Part shown: positions 1 to 5,753 of the stretch, in pieces | Layout of the letters: each line of letters opens with the position of its first letter | Position numbering within the stretch: the first letter of the stretch is position 1 | Assembly: GCA_919902965.1 (NCBI GenBank) | Contig: CAKKSJ010000514.1 | Location: forward strand, 1 to 5,949 | Origin: Burkholderiales bacterium | GTDB lineage: Bacteria > Pseudomonadota > Gammaproteobacteria > Burkholderiales > SG8-39 | Direction of reading: 5' to 3' | DNA: 5,949 nucleotides | Translations under genes and position numbers: made by a program | The notes under the pieces: model-generated | The model's database searches: none | Told to the model about the DNA's origin: nothing | The model's input: only the letters and a program-made list of their open reading frames with translations

Positions 1-543
1 GGCGAGCACATGCGGCTGCAGTTCCACCACGCTTACTTGCACGCCGCCCTTGGCGAGATTCTCCGCCGCGTGCATGCCGATCAGGCCGCCGCCCAGCACC
101 AGCGCGCGCTTGATGCGCGGCAGCGCTGCGCGCAATGAAACCGCGTCGGCTAAGGTGCGCAGCACATGGAACTTGATCCCGGCAAGGCCGGGAATGGGCG
201 GCAGCATGGGCGCCGCCCCGGTCGCGAGCAACAGCTTGTCGAAGCCGATTTTGCTGCCATCGGCGAGTTCGACCGCGCTCTCGCCAGCATTCACTTTCCG
301 CACCAGGGCGCCGCGAAGATAGTTGACCTTTTGTTCGGCGAAATAAGTCTCGTCGCGCAGGAACACGCGGCCCGGGTCGGAGCGGCCCGAGACCACATAG
401 GGCAGGACCGTGGGGGAATAGGGCAGGCTGTCATCACGGGTGAGCAGCGTGACTTCCTGCTCCGCGTCGTGCAGCCGGATTGCGTGCAGTGCCGACAGCG
501 CCGCGTGGCTGGCGCCGACGATCAGATAGTGGGTATGCGTCAT
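1..543 (-). CDS. padH: NAD(P)H/FAD-dependent oxidoreductase, probable phenylglyoxylate dehydrogenase epsilon subunit PadH (partial, N-terminal 181 codons)
   Basis: The frame is open from an ATG at 541-543 to the left edge, so 181 N-terminal residues are seen and the C-terminus is missing. Residues 6-15 (YLIVGASHAA) form the first Rossmann loop, an FAD-type GxSxAA variant. An LLLATGA motif lies near residues 104-110. A second Rossmann loop, GGGLIG at 151-156, is followed by VVE, whose acidic residue E174 at the end of strand beta-2 favours NAD(H) over NADP(H). This is the pyridine-nucleotide-disulfide oxidoreductase fold without a redox CxxxxC in the visible part. In phenylglyoxylate dehydrogenase this subunit passes electrons from the iron-sulfur ferredoxin subunit to NAD+. 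It starts 4 nt after padG. An AAGGA ribosome site at 552-556, inside the end of padG, lies 8 nt upstream of the ATG. The subunit name rests on operon order; a generic ferredoxin:NAD+ reductase is the alternative. Confidence 0.85.
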   Translation of the reverse strand, partial: MTHTHYLIVGASHAALSALHAIRLHDAEQEVTLLTRDDSLPYSPTVLPYVVSGRSDPGRVFLRDETYFAEQKVNYLRGALVRKVNAGESAVELADGSKIGFDKLLLATGAAPMLPPIPGLAGIKFHVLRTLADAVSLRAALPRIKRALVLGGGLIGMHAAENLAKGGVQVSVVELQPHVLA

Positions 544-547
544 TGTT

Positions 548-1771
548 CTAGTCCTTCTCGTTCAGCCACACGGTATCGGCAGGCCGACCATCGCGCGCGA
601 GTTCCTTGACGCGGCCGATGACGCGCTCGAAGTGCGACACGGTGAGGTCGGCACCGGCGAGCCCGCCGATGAAACTCATCGCCGCTATGCGCCTCGGTGC
701 GTACTGCATCGCGGTGATGGCATCCTGGTACAAGGGTCCGCAGTTCCAGCCGAAGGACACCGAGCGGTCGACCACGCCGAAGGCCTGGACTTGCGCGAGC
801 GCCGTCGCGAGTGCCTCGGCCGGGAACGGCCGGTAGGTCTTCACTTTTAGCAGGCCGACTTTTTCGCCGCGCGCGCGCGCTGCGTCCACCGCATCCTTGG
901 CCGCGCCGGTCATGCTGCCGATGGTGAGCATCGCGTAGTCGGCGCCGTCCATGCAATAGGACTCGATCAGCGGCGCGTGATAGCGGCCGAAACGCCGCCC
1001 CCAGTCCGCGTGCACTTCGGCAATCACCTTGAGCGAATTCTGCATGCCGCCGCACTGGCCCTTGCGGTAGCGCACGAAAGTGGCAGGGCCGGGCCCGCCT
1101 GCCCCGCCGGTGAGCGGATCGACCGCCATCGGCCGCTGCGGGTCGAGCGCCACATGCCAGTTGACGTTCTTCTCGCCGAGGAATTCATGCACCTCATCCT
1201 GATCGGGCAACTCGCAGCGCGCCGCGCCGAAGGACAGGTAATTGCCGTCGTGGCAGATGTTCACCGGCAGCATCACATCGTGGTGCTCGGCGATCTTGTA
1301 GGCCATGATGGTGGTGTCGAGCACTTCCTGCACCGACTCGCAGTACATTTGCACCCAGCCGACTTCGCGCACCGACATCGCGTCCTGGTGCCCGCCCCAG
1401 ACGCTCTGCGGCGTGAGCGTATCGCGCGTAACGATGGTCATCACCAGCGGCAGGCGCAGTCCGGGCGTGCGCAAATAGGGCTCGAACATGAAAGCGAGGC
1501 CGGGCCCGCAACTCGCGGTGTAGGTGCGCGCGCCGGCGAGACAGGCTCCTTGCAGCACCGACAGCACCGAATGCTCGCCTTCGACATCGACGATTTCCGA
1601 GTTGAGCCGCCCGTCGGCGATGAACTTGGCCAGGTATTCGACCAGCGAGGATTGCGGCGTGATCGGGTACACCGCGACCATGTCGACGTCGGCGAGCGAT
1701 ACCGCCCAGGCGGCCGCTTCGTTGCCGTCGCAGACGATGAGTTTGGATTTGGGCTTGAGTACGGCACTCAT
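548..1771 (-). CDS. padG: 2-oxoacid:acceptor oxidoreductase alpha subunit, probable phenylglyoxylate dehydrogenase PadG
   Basis: The 407-residue protein has the pyrimidine-binding (POR-N) domain of the pyruvate:ferredoxin oxidoreductase superfamily. YPITPQS at residues 35-41 is the family signature. VEGEHS at 63-68 carries the conserved glutamate region expected to touch the TPP aminopyrimidine. The middle (about 85-180) has the glycine- and proline-rich PFOR core with TASCGPG and WGGHQD, and the C-terminal part (about 275-385) resembles the domain II (transketolase C-like) fold. The length suits a separate alpha subunit such as PorA or PadG, not a fused PFOR. With its partners it would decarboxylate phenylglyoxylate oxidatively to benzoyl-CoA in the cytoplasm. 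The ATG overlaps the padF stop by one base (TGATG), so the two are probably translationally coupled. Family membership is clear; substrate is inferred from the padEFGH order, and another 2-oxoacid is possible. Confidence 0.9.
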   Translation of the reverse strand: MSAVLKPKSKLIVCDGNEAAAWAVSLADVDMVAVYPITPQSSLVEYLAKFIADGRLNSEIVDVEGEHSVLSVLQGACLAGARTYTASCGPGLAFMFEPYLRTPGLRLPLVMTIVTRDTLTPQSVWGGHQDAMSVREVGWVQMYCESVQEVLDTTIMAYKIAEHHDVMLPVNICHDGNYLSFGAARCELPDQDEVHEFLGEKNVNWHVALDPQRPMAVDPLTGGAGGPGPATFVRYRKGQCGGMQNSLKVIAEVHADWGRRFGRYHAPLIESYCMDGADYAMLTIGSMTGAAKDAVDAARARGEKVGLLKVKTYRPFPAEALATALAQVQAFGVVDRSVSFGWNCGPLYQDAITAMQYAPRRIAAMSFIGGLAGADLTVSHFERVIGRVKELARDGRPADTVWLNEKD

Positions 1772-2067
1772 CAGGCGGCCTCCTCGATCATGGCGATTGC
1801 GCGCTGCGGACATTCGGTGGCGCAGATGCCGCAGCCCTTGCAGGTCGTGAGGTTGAAGTCGAACCAGGCCTTCTTCTCCACCACGCACTGCACCGGGCAG
1901 TAGAGCCAGCACACCGCGCATTTGACGCATTTGGCGCGGTCGACCACCGGCCGCATGCTGCGCCAGTCCCCCGGCAGCATGGGCGTGGGCCTGGTCGCGA
2001 TCGGACACAGGTCGTCGGGTATGGTTGTCGCGTCGAACATTTTGTATGCTTGATTCCGGATGCTCAT
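1771..2067 (-). CDS. padF: 2x[4Fe-4S] ferredoxin-type delta subunit, probable phenylglyoxylate dehydrogenase PadF
   Basis: This 98-residue protein carries two complete CxxCxxCxxxCP cluster motifs. The first uses C47, C50, C53 and C57; the second uses C76, C79, C82 and C86. An extra cysteine, C61, follows the first motif. The N-terminal 40 residues are a PorD-like extension without cluster ligands. The size (about 11 kDa) fits the small delta subunit of 2-oxoacid oxidoreductases. It should relay electrons from the TPP site of the alpha/beta subunits to the FAD subunit encoded downstream. The ATG at 2065-2067 overlaps the padE stop in an ATGA arrangement, and its own TGA overlaps the padG start. 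Both overlaps support this start and tight stoichiometric coupling. An upstream extension of the frame runs inside padE and is not needed. Confidence 0.92.
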   Translation of the reverse strand: MSIRNQAYKMFDATTIPDDLCPIATRPTPMLPGDWRSMRPVVDRAKCVKCAVCWLYCPVQCVVEKKAWFDFNLTTCKGCGICATECPQRAIAMIEEAA

Positions 2068-2636
2068 GCCGCCGCCTGCGTGACCAGTTGATGCACCTGA
2101 GTCGATTCGTAGCCCCGCGCCAGTGCCGCCATGTTCTGCTTGAGTCCCGCATCGCGAAAATCCGACTTCCGGATCGCCGCCTGCAGCGATTCCAGCGACA
2201 CCAGGCCGGTGGTGCGCGCAAACGCGCCGAGCATGATGGTGTTGGTGATCGAGCGCTTGAAAATGTCCAACGCGATCGAAACGGCATCGCACAAGCCGAC
2301 CGTCGCGATCTGCGGCGGCAGTTGCATGTCGCCCAGGGGTTTGGCACTGGTCTGCACCAGCACTGCGCCGTCCCTGACGCCCTCGAATACGTTTACCGCG
2401 CGCGCCACGGTCGGATCGATGCACAGCACGCAATCCGGGTGATAGATGTTGGTCATCTGGCGGATTTCGCGCGCGTCGAAGCGCAGGTAGCTCGCCACCG
2501 GCGCGCCGCGGCGCTCGAAACCGAAAGAGGGCACGGCGACGACGTACTTGCCTTCGAGCACCAGGGCGGTGGCGAGGATGCCCCCCGCCATCACTGCGCC
2601 CTGGCCGCCACGACCGTGTATGCGGATTTCGTACAT
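2064..2636 (-). CDS. padE: 2-oxoacid:acceptor oxidoreductase gamma subunit, probable phenylglyoxylate dehydrogenase PadE
   Basis: The 190-residue protein matches the POR gamma (PorG-like) family. It begins almost at once with IRIHGRGGQG (residues 4-13), the diagnostic glycine loop. The second family block is SFGFERRGAPVASYLRF at 37-53, equivalent to the usual GxExRGG segment. In PFOR this domain helps bind CoA and completes the active complex. Here it would serve acylating decarboxylation of phenylglyoxylate. I chose the ATG at 2634-2636 because a strong GAGGAGA ribosome site lies just upstream and because family members begin within a few residues of the glycine loop. A TTG at 2676-2678 would add 14 residues but lies inside a predicted leader hairpin. 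This is the first gene of the operon, divergent from the LysR-type regulator, and its stop overlaps the padF start by 4 nt. Confidence 0.9.
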   Translation of the reverse strand: MYEIRIHGRGGQGAVMAGGILATALVLEGKYVVAVPSFGFERRGAPVASYLRFDAREIRQMTNIYHPDCVLCIDPTVARAVNVFEGVRDGAVLVQTSAKPLGDMQLPPQIATVGLCDAVSIALDIFKRSITNTIMLGAFARTTGLVSLESLQAAIRKSDFRDAGLKQNMAALARGYESTQVHQLVTQAAA

Positions 2637-2640
2637 GGTT

Positions 2641-2647
2641 TCTCCTC
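2641..2647 (-). promoter_or_regulatory. Ribosome binding site of padE
   Basis: Read on the minus strand this is GAGGAGA, a strong Shine-Dalgarno match whose AGGAG core ends 5 nt before the ATG at 2634-2636. It decides the start of padE in favour of the ATG over the in-frame TTG at 2676-2678. A second, perfect AAGGAGG-like run lies further upstream at 2680-2688 but has no start codon at a workable distance: the TTG is only 1 nt away. Confidence 0.7.
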
Positions 2648-2652
2648 GTTGC

Positions 2653-2680
2653 GCTTGCCTCCGCACAAGCCGGGGCAAGC
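2653..2680 (-). promoter_or_regulatory. Leader hairpin / inverted repeat upstream of padE
   Basis: On the minus strand GCTTGCC (2680-2674) pairs with GGCAAGC (2659-2653). CCG inside it pairs with CGG across a 7-nt GCTTGTG loop and one bulged A, giving about 10 base pairs in the predicted 5' untranslated leader. On the plus strand the same area also contains GCTTG-N8-CAAGC (2653-2670) and a CAAGCC direct repeat 10 bp apart (2666-2671 and 2676-2681). It may therefore be an RNA structure, a protein-binding site, or neither. There is no T tract, so it is not a standard intrinsic terminator. Confidence 0.35.
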
Positions 2681-2693
2681 CTCCTTTTGAGCG

Positions 2694-2722
2694 AGGTTAG
2701 GCGTCCACCCAGCATTTGTCAA
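2694..2722 (-). promoter_or_regulatory. Candidate sigma70 promoter for the padEFGH operon
   Basis: On the minus strand the -35 element is a perfect TTGACA (2722-2717). A 17-bp spacer leads to TAACCT (2699-2694), which keeps the important T, A and final T of the -10 box but only 3 of 6 positions overall. Transcription would start near 2687, leaving a leader of about 50 nt before padE. A strong -35 with a weak -10 is common at promoters that need an activator, which fits the neighbouring LysR-type gene. Location and spacing are seen directly; activity is inferred. Confidence 0.5.
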
Positions 2723-2745
2723 ATTGATGAAGAATATGATATACA
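2716..2745 (+). promoter_or_regulatory. Candidate promoter of the LysR-type regulator gene
   Basis: TTGTCA (2716-2721, 5 of 6 matches) is followed after 18 bp by TATACA (2740-2745). A closer TATGAT (2735-2740) is a better -10 by sequence but lies only 13 bp from that -35. This -35 overlaps the pad -35 on the opposite strand within the perfect 11-bp palindrome ATTTGTCAAAT (2714-2724). Either -10 would place the transcription start at about 2747-2752, just before the GTG at 2754, so the mRNA would be almost leaderless. Confidence 0.3.
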
Positions 2746-2747
2746 TA
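2735..2747. promoter_or_regulatory. Candidate LysR-type operator (T-N11-A dyad)
   Basis: TATG-N5-CATA is a short perfect dyad with the T-N11-A spacing typical of LysR-family recognition sites. Its centre (2741) lies about 54 bp upstream of the predicted pad transcription start and overlaps the regulator's own -10 region. That is the usual geometry for activating the divergent operon while repressing the regulator. The arms are only 4 bp, so a chance match in this AT-rich stretch is possible. Confidence 0.4.
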
Positions 2748-2753
2748 CCGATT

Positions 2754-3689
2754 GTGAATGTAACAGATCTCGATCTCAACCTGCTGCGCGCCTTCGACGC
2801 GATCGCGACCGAAGGCAGCGTGACCGTGGCCGGCGAACGCATCGGCCTGTCGCAGCCGGCGATGAGCAATGCGCTTGCGCGCCTGCGCCAGCTGTTCGAC
2901 GATCCGCTGTTCGTGCGCACGCCGGGCGGCATGCGCCCCACGCCCTTCGCGCAGCAGCTGGCGCAACCGGTGCGCGAGGCGCTGCGCCTGATTCAGGGCG
3001 CGCTGCAACAGCACGCGGGCTTCGAGCCGAGGAGTTCGACCAACACCTTTCGTTTCCACATGTCGGACATCGGTGAAATGGTGTTCCTGCCCGGGTTGCT
3101 GGCGCGCATCAAGCGCGATGCGCCGGGCGTCAGAATCGAAGTGGTGCGCATCCCGATCAAGGAAGTGCACGCCGCGCTGGAGGCGGGCGAACTCGATCTG
3201 GCGATCGGCTTCCTTCCCGGCCTCACCACCGGCATGCGCCAGCAGCCGCTGTTCCGCGAGCACTATGTTTGCATGCTGCGCGCCGATCATCCGGCGATAG
3301 GCGCGAAAATCAGCGCGAAGCAGTTCCGCGCGGCCTCCCATGTGCTCGTGTCCTATGCCGGCACCGGCCACCAGGTAATCGAGGAGACGTTCATTAGGGA
3401 AGGTTTGAGTGCGCGCATCGCGGCGCGCGTGCCGCATTTTCTGGTGGTGCCGATGATCCTCGCGCGCACCGATCTGATCGTCACCGTGCCCTCGCGCGTT
3501 GCCGCGATATTTGCGCAGACCGGCAACTTCAAGGTGCTGCCGCTGCCGCTCGCCATGCCGAGTTTCGAAGTGCGCCTGCACTGGCACCAGCGCTTCCACC
3601 AGGATCCGGCCAACCGCTGGCTGCGCGAGGTAATGAGCGAACTCTACGCCGAGCGGAGCGCAGGCGCCGGGACGCCGGGGCGCGCATGA
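2754..3689 (+). CDS. LysR-type transcriptional regulator, NahR/aromatic-responsive group
   Basis: The 311-residue protein has an N-terminal winged helix-turn-helix (about residues 5-63) with LDLNLLRAFDAI, GLSQPAMSNALARLR and DPLFVRTPGGMRPTPFA, close to NahR, DntR and related proteins. The rest is a periplasmic-binding-protein-like effector domain, with SDIGEMVFLPGL (104-115), LDLAIGFLP (148-155) and HYVCMLRADHP (170-180). From memory, NahR aligns without gaps from its first residue, which favours the GTG at 2754. An ATG at 2736, an ATG at 2727 and a TTG at 2724 would add 6 to 10 residues encoded by AT-rich codons. No start has a good ribosome site. In that alignment the NahR inducer-pocket positions 116, 132 and 169 hold Leu, Arg and Glu. 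It lies divergent from padE and probably controls that operon in response to an aromatic acid; the effector is unknown. Confidence 0.9.
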   Translation: MNVTDLDLNLLRAFDAIATEGSVTVAGERIGLSQPAMSNALARLRQLFDDPLFVRTPGGMRPTPFAQQLAQPVREALRLIQGALQQHAGFEPRSSTNTFRFHMSDIGEMVFLPGLLARIKRDAPGVRIEVVRIPIKEVHAALEAGELDLAIGFLPGLTTGMRQQPLFREHYVCMLRADHPAIGAKISAKQFRAASHVLVSYAGTGHQVIEETFIREGLSARIAARVPHFLVVPMILARTDLIVTVPSRVAAIFAQTGNFKVLPLPLAMPSFEVRLHWHQRFHQDPANRWLREVMSELYAERSAGAGTPGRA

Positions 3690-3760
3690 ACCTCCGCCGG
3701 ATGGCGCGCGCGCAGCTTGCGCCGGCACGCGCTGTGTCTCCAATTCGGTTGAGCGTGCTT

Positions 3761-3778
3761 GTCCCGGGTTTCCCGGAC
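3761..3778. other. Hairpin in the regulator-phnD intergenic region
   Basis: GTCCCGGG-TTT-CCCGGAC style repeat: GTCC and GGG pair with CCC and GGAC across a TTT triloop with one bulged C, giving 7 base pairs. It lies 72 nt after the regulator stop. No T tract follows, so a rho-independent terminator is not supported. It could be a transcript-end stabiliser or chance in GC-rich DNA. A second dyad, CGCCGC-N8-GCGGCG, lies at 3863-3882. The 3690-3911 gap otherwise shows no convincing -35/-10 pair; TTGACT at 3789-3794 has no -10 partner. Confidence 0.25.
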
Positions 3779-3896
3779 GCGCCGAACATTGACTGTGCGT
3801 TCGGAGCGGATTGCGCGGAAAAAGAAAGGCAATAAGGAACTCGTAGTGGTAGCATTAAATCGCGCCGCGACGCTCTGCGGCGTCACCAAAAACCAT

Positions 3897-3902
3897 GAGG
3901 AG
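3897..3902 (+). promoter_or_regulatory. Ribosome binding site of phnD
   Basis: GAGGAG lies 9 nt before the ATG at 3912. The nearby ATG at 3895 overlaps this site and is closed by a stop after four codons, so 3912 is the proper start. Confidence 0.65.
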
Positions 3903-3911
3903 TAGCTGACG

Positions 3912-4913
3912 ATGAGAACCATGGCTAGGGCCTTGCTGGCCGCCGCGATGATGCTTTTGGCCGGCCCCTGGGCCGGGAACGCCTACGCGCAAGCGGCTTG
4001 CGCCAACCAAGGCCTGCTCGACGCGCGTTACTGCGATGAAGACGGCGACTTGCTCGCCGACCAGCCGAAGGATCCCAAGGCCTGGCAGGACCCGGCAAGC
4101 TTGGTGTTCTCCTATACCCCGGTCGAGGACCCCTCGGTCTACGAAAACGTGTTCGACGACTTCATGCAGCATCTGTCGAAAATCACCGGCAAGCGCGTGC
4201 GCTGGTACCCGGCCGAGTCCTACGCCGCGCAAGTGGAGGCGATGCGCTCCGGGCGCCTGCACATAGCGGGAGTCGCGACCGGGCCGACGCCTTACGCAGT
4301 GAATCTGGCCGGCTTCCAGCCCGTGGCCAGCATGGCGCGCAAAGACGGCAGCATAGGCTACACGCTGCAGCTGATCGTTCCCAAGGACAGCAGTATCAAA
4401 TCGGTGGCCGATCTCAAGGGCAAGCGCGTGGCGCATGTCACGCCCTCGTCGAACTCCGGCGACATTGCCCCGCGCGCCCTCTTCGCGGCGCTGGGCGTGG
4501 TTCCCGGCAAAGACTACGAAGTCCTGTACTCGGGCAAACACGACAATTCGATCATGGGCGTGGTGAACAAGGACTACGACGCGGCGCCGGTGGCCTCCAC
4601 CGTGGTCGAACGCATGCAGGCGCGCGGCATGTTCAAGCCCGACGCCCTGCGCGTGGTGTACGAGACCGCGCCGTTCCCGCGCACCGCCTTTGGCGTTGCG
4701 CACAACCTGAGCCCGGCGTTGAAAGCGAAAATTCGCGAGGCCTTCCTCGGCTTCGATTTCAAGAAATCGAAACTCGCCGCCGAATTCAAGGAGACCGAGC
4801 GTTTCACCGCCATCGACTACAGGAAACACTGGCGCGACGTGCTCACGATCCAGAAGACGAGCGGCATCTCCTACACGCAGGAGAGTCTGTCGAAACTCGG
4901 CAAAAAGGACTAG
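3912..4913 (+). CDS. phnD: PhnD-family phosphate/phosphite/phosphonate ABC transporter substrate-binding protein
   Basis: The 333-residue protein starts with a Sec signal peptide: positive MRTMAR, a hydrophobic core at about 7-22, and a probable cleavage around residues 26-28 (AYA-QA or AQA). The mature part is a type II periplasmic binding protein. PhnD-family landmarks are SYTPVEDP (67-74), DGSIGYTLQLIVPKDS (145-160), VADLKGKRVAHV (165-176), SSNSG (179-183) and SGKHDNSI (207-214). The SxSG loop normally holds the phosphonate or phosphate oxygens, and the H210/D211 region matches the GHE segment of E. coli PhnD. Instead of the E. coli WYGN pocket segment it has GVATG near 120-124. After the signal peptide are C30 and C41 and a DEDGD acidic loop (42-46). 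It should capture the ligand in the periplasm and hand it to PhnE/PhnC. Family is clear; the true ligand is not. Confidence 0.88.
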   Translation: MRTMARALLAAAMMLLAGPWAGNAYAQAACANQGLLDARYCDEDGDLLADQPKDPKAWQDPASLVFSYTPVEDPSVYENVFDDFMQHLSKITGKRVRWYPAESYAAQVEAMRSGRLHIAGVATGPTPYAVNLAGFQPVASMARKDGSIGYTLQLIVPKDSSIKSVADLKGKRVAHVTPSSNSGDIAPRALFAALGVVPGKDYEVLYSGKHDNSIMGVVNKDYDAAPVASTVVERMQARGMFKPDALRVVYETAPFPRTAFGVAHNLSPALKAKIREAFLGFDFKKSKLAAEFKETERFTAIDYRKHWRDVLTIQKTSGISYTQESLSKLGKKD

Positions 4914-4919
4914 TAGCCG

Positions 4920-5753
4920 ATGGCGCCCGCGCCGGAGGAAGCGCCAGCTACGAGCGGCGCGCGGCCGCTGCTGGCGATCGAGTCGCTTAGCAAGGTATAC
5001 CCGGGCGGAACCCGCGCGCTGGACGGCGTGAGTTTCGCCGTTCGGCGCCCTGAAGTCATCGCGGTGATCGGCTCCTCCGGCGCAGGCAAAAGCACGCTCA
5101 TACGCTGCATCAACCGGCTGGTGGAACCCACGTCCGGAAGCGTCTTTCTCGGCGAAACGGACATCGTCCGACTGGGCGCAAAGGAGCTGCGTCAGGCGCG
5201 CCGCCGCATCGGCATGATCTTCCAGGAATTCAACCTCGTCGACCGGCTTACCGTGATGGAAAACATCCTCTCCGGCAGGCTTGGTTCGGTGAGCTTCCTC
5301 GCCTCGCTCACGCGCCGCTATCCTCCCGCGGACATCGCCAATGCCTACGCCATGCTCGATCGCGTCGGACTCGCGGGCTTGCACGATTCGCGCGCCGACG
5401 CGCTCTCCGGCGGCCAGCGCCAGCGCGTGGGCATCGGTCGCGCGCTCATGCAGAATCCGGACCTGCTGCTGGTGGACGAGCCCACCGCCAGCCTGGACCC
5501 CAAGACGGCGCGCCAGATCATGCGCCTGATCCGCGCGCTCGCCGAAGAGCGCGCCACGCCTGCCCTGGTGAATATTCACGACGTCGCGCTGGCGCAGGGT
5601 TTCGCCGACCGCATCATCGGCCTCAAGGCGGGCAAGGTCGCGTTCGACGGGCCCACCGCAGACCTCACGCCGGTGGTGCTCACCGAGATTTACGGCGCGG
5701 AGAACTGGAGTCAGACCATACGCCGCGAGAGCGAAGAAGAGACAGCCGCGTGA
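4920..5753 (+). CDS. phnC: PhnC-family phosphonate-type ABC transporter ATP-binding protein
   Basis: This 277-residue ABC ATPase has every expected element: Walker A GSSGAGKST (51-59), Q-loop FQEFNLVDRLTVMENILSGRL around Q102, signature LSGGQ (162-166), Walker B LLLVDEP (182-188) with catalytic E187, D-loop SLD (191-193) and switch H220. FNLVDRLTV...NILSGRLG and DRIIGLKAGKVAFDG are typical of PhnC rather than other importer ATPases. It couples ATP hydrolysis at the cytoplasmic membrane face to import through PhnE. The first 16 residues form a short Ala/Pro/Glu-rich extension before the domain. The start is 6 nt after the phnD stop, with AAGGA at 4905-4909, 10 nt upstream. One oddity is RRPE at 42-45 where the family usually has a Gly before that Glu, which is probably harmless. 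Confidence 0.92.
   Translation: MAPAPEEAPATSGARPLLAIESLSKVYPGGTRALDGVSFAVRRPEVIAVIGSSGAGKSTLIRCINRLVEPTSGSVFLGETDIVRLGAKELRQARRRIGMIFQEFNLVDRLTVMENILSGRLGSVSFLASLTRRYPPADIANAYAMLDRVGLAGLHDSRADALSGGQRQRVGIGRALMQNPDLLLVDEPTASLDPKTARQIMRLIRALAEERATPALVNIHDVALAQGFADRIIGLKAGKVAFDGPTADLTPVVLTEIYGAENWSQTIRRESEEETAA

Noticed and set aside
868..886. Alternating CG run within padG that could be a simple repeat or Z-DNA-like tract.
   Set aside because: It encodes an Ala/Arg stretch (AARARG) in frame and reflects ordinary high-GC codon choice.
977..1903. A 308-codon plus-strand open frame opposite padG and padF.
   Set aside because: Antisense shadow of clear family members, with His/Arg-rich low-complexity sequence.
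548..2347. A 599-codon open frame on the minus strand that could suggest a padG protein fused to an upstream domain.
   Set aside because: The part above 1771 runs out of frame through padF and padE and gives Arg-rich, low-complexity sequence. The true padG starts at the ATG overlapping the padF stop.
2724..2737. Possible FNR/ANR box (TTGAT-N4-ATCAA) in the divergent region, attractive for an anaerobic pathway.
   Set aside because: The left half TTGAT is perfect, but the right half is AATAT, with only 2 of 5 matches to ATCAA.
3702..3721. Possible sigma54 promoter starting with TGGCGCG downstream of the regulator.
   Set aside because: The TTGC element is too far from the GG element, and the GG-N10-GC spacing arises only from the GC-rich run.
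2697..3743. A 348-codon minus-strand open frame opposite the regulator gene.
   Set aside because: Antisense shadow: composition is Arg/His/Ala-rich with no motifs, while the plus strand encodes a complete LysR-type protein.
3855..5579. A 574-codon minus-strand open frame opposite phnD and phnC.
   Set aside because: It is the GC-rich antisense shadow of two convincing genes. The translation is His/Arg/Gly-rich with no recognisable domain.
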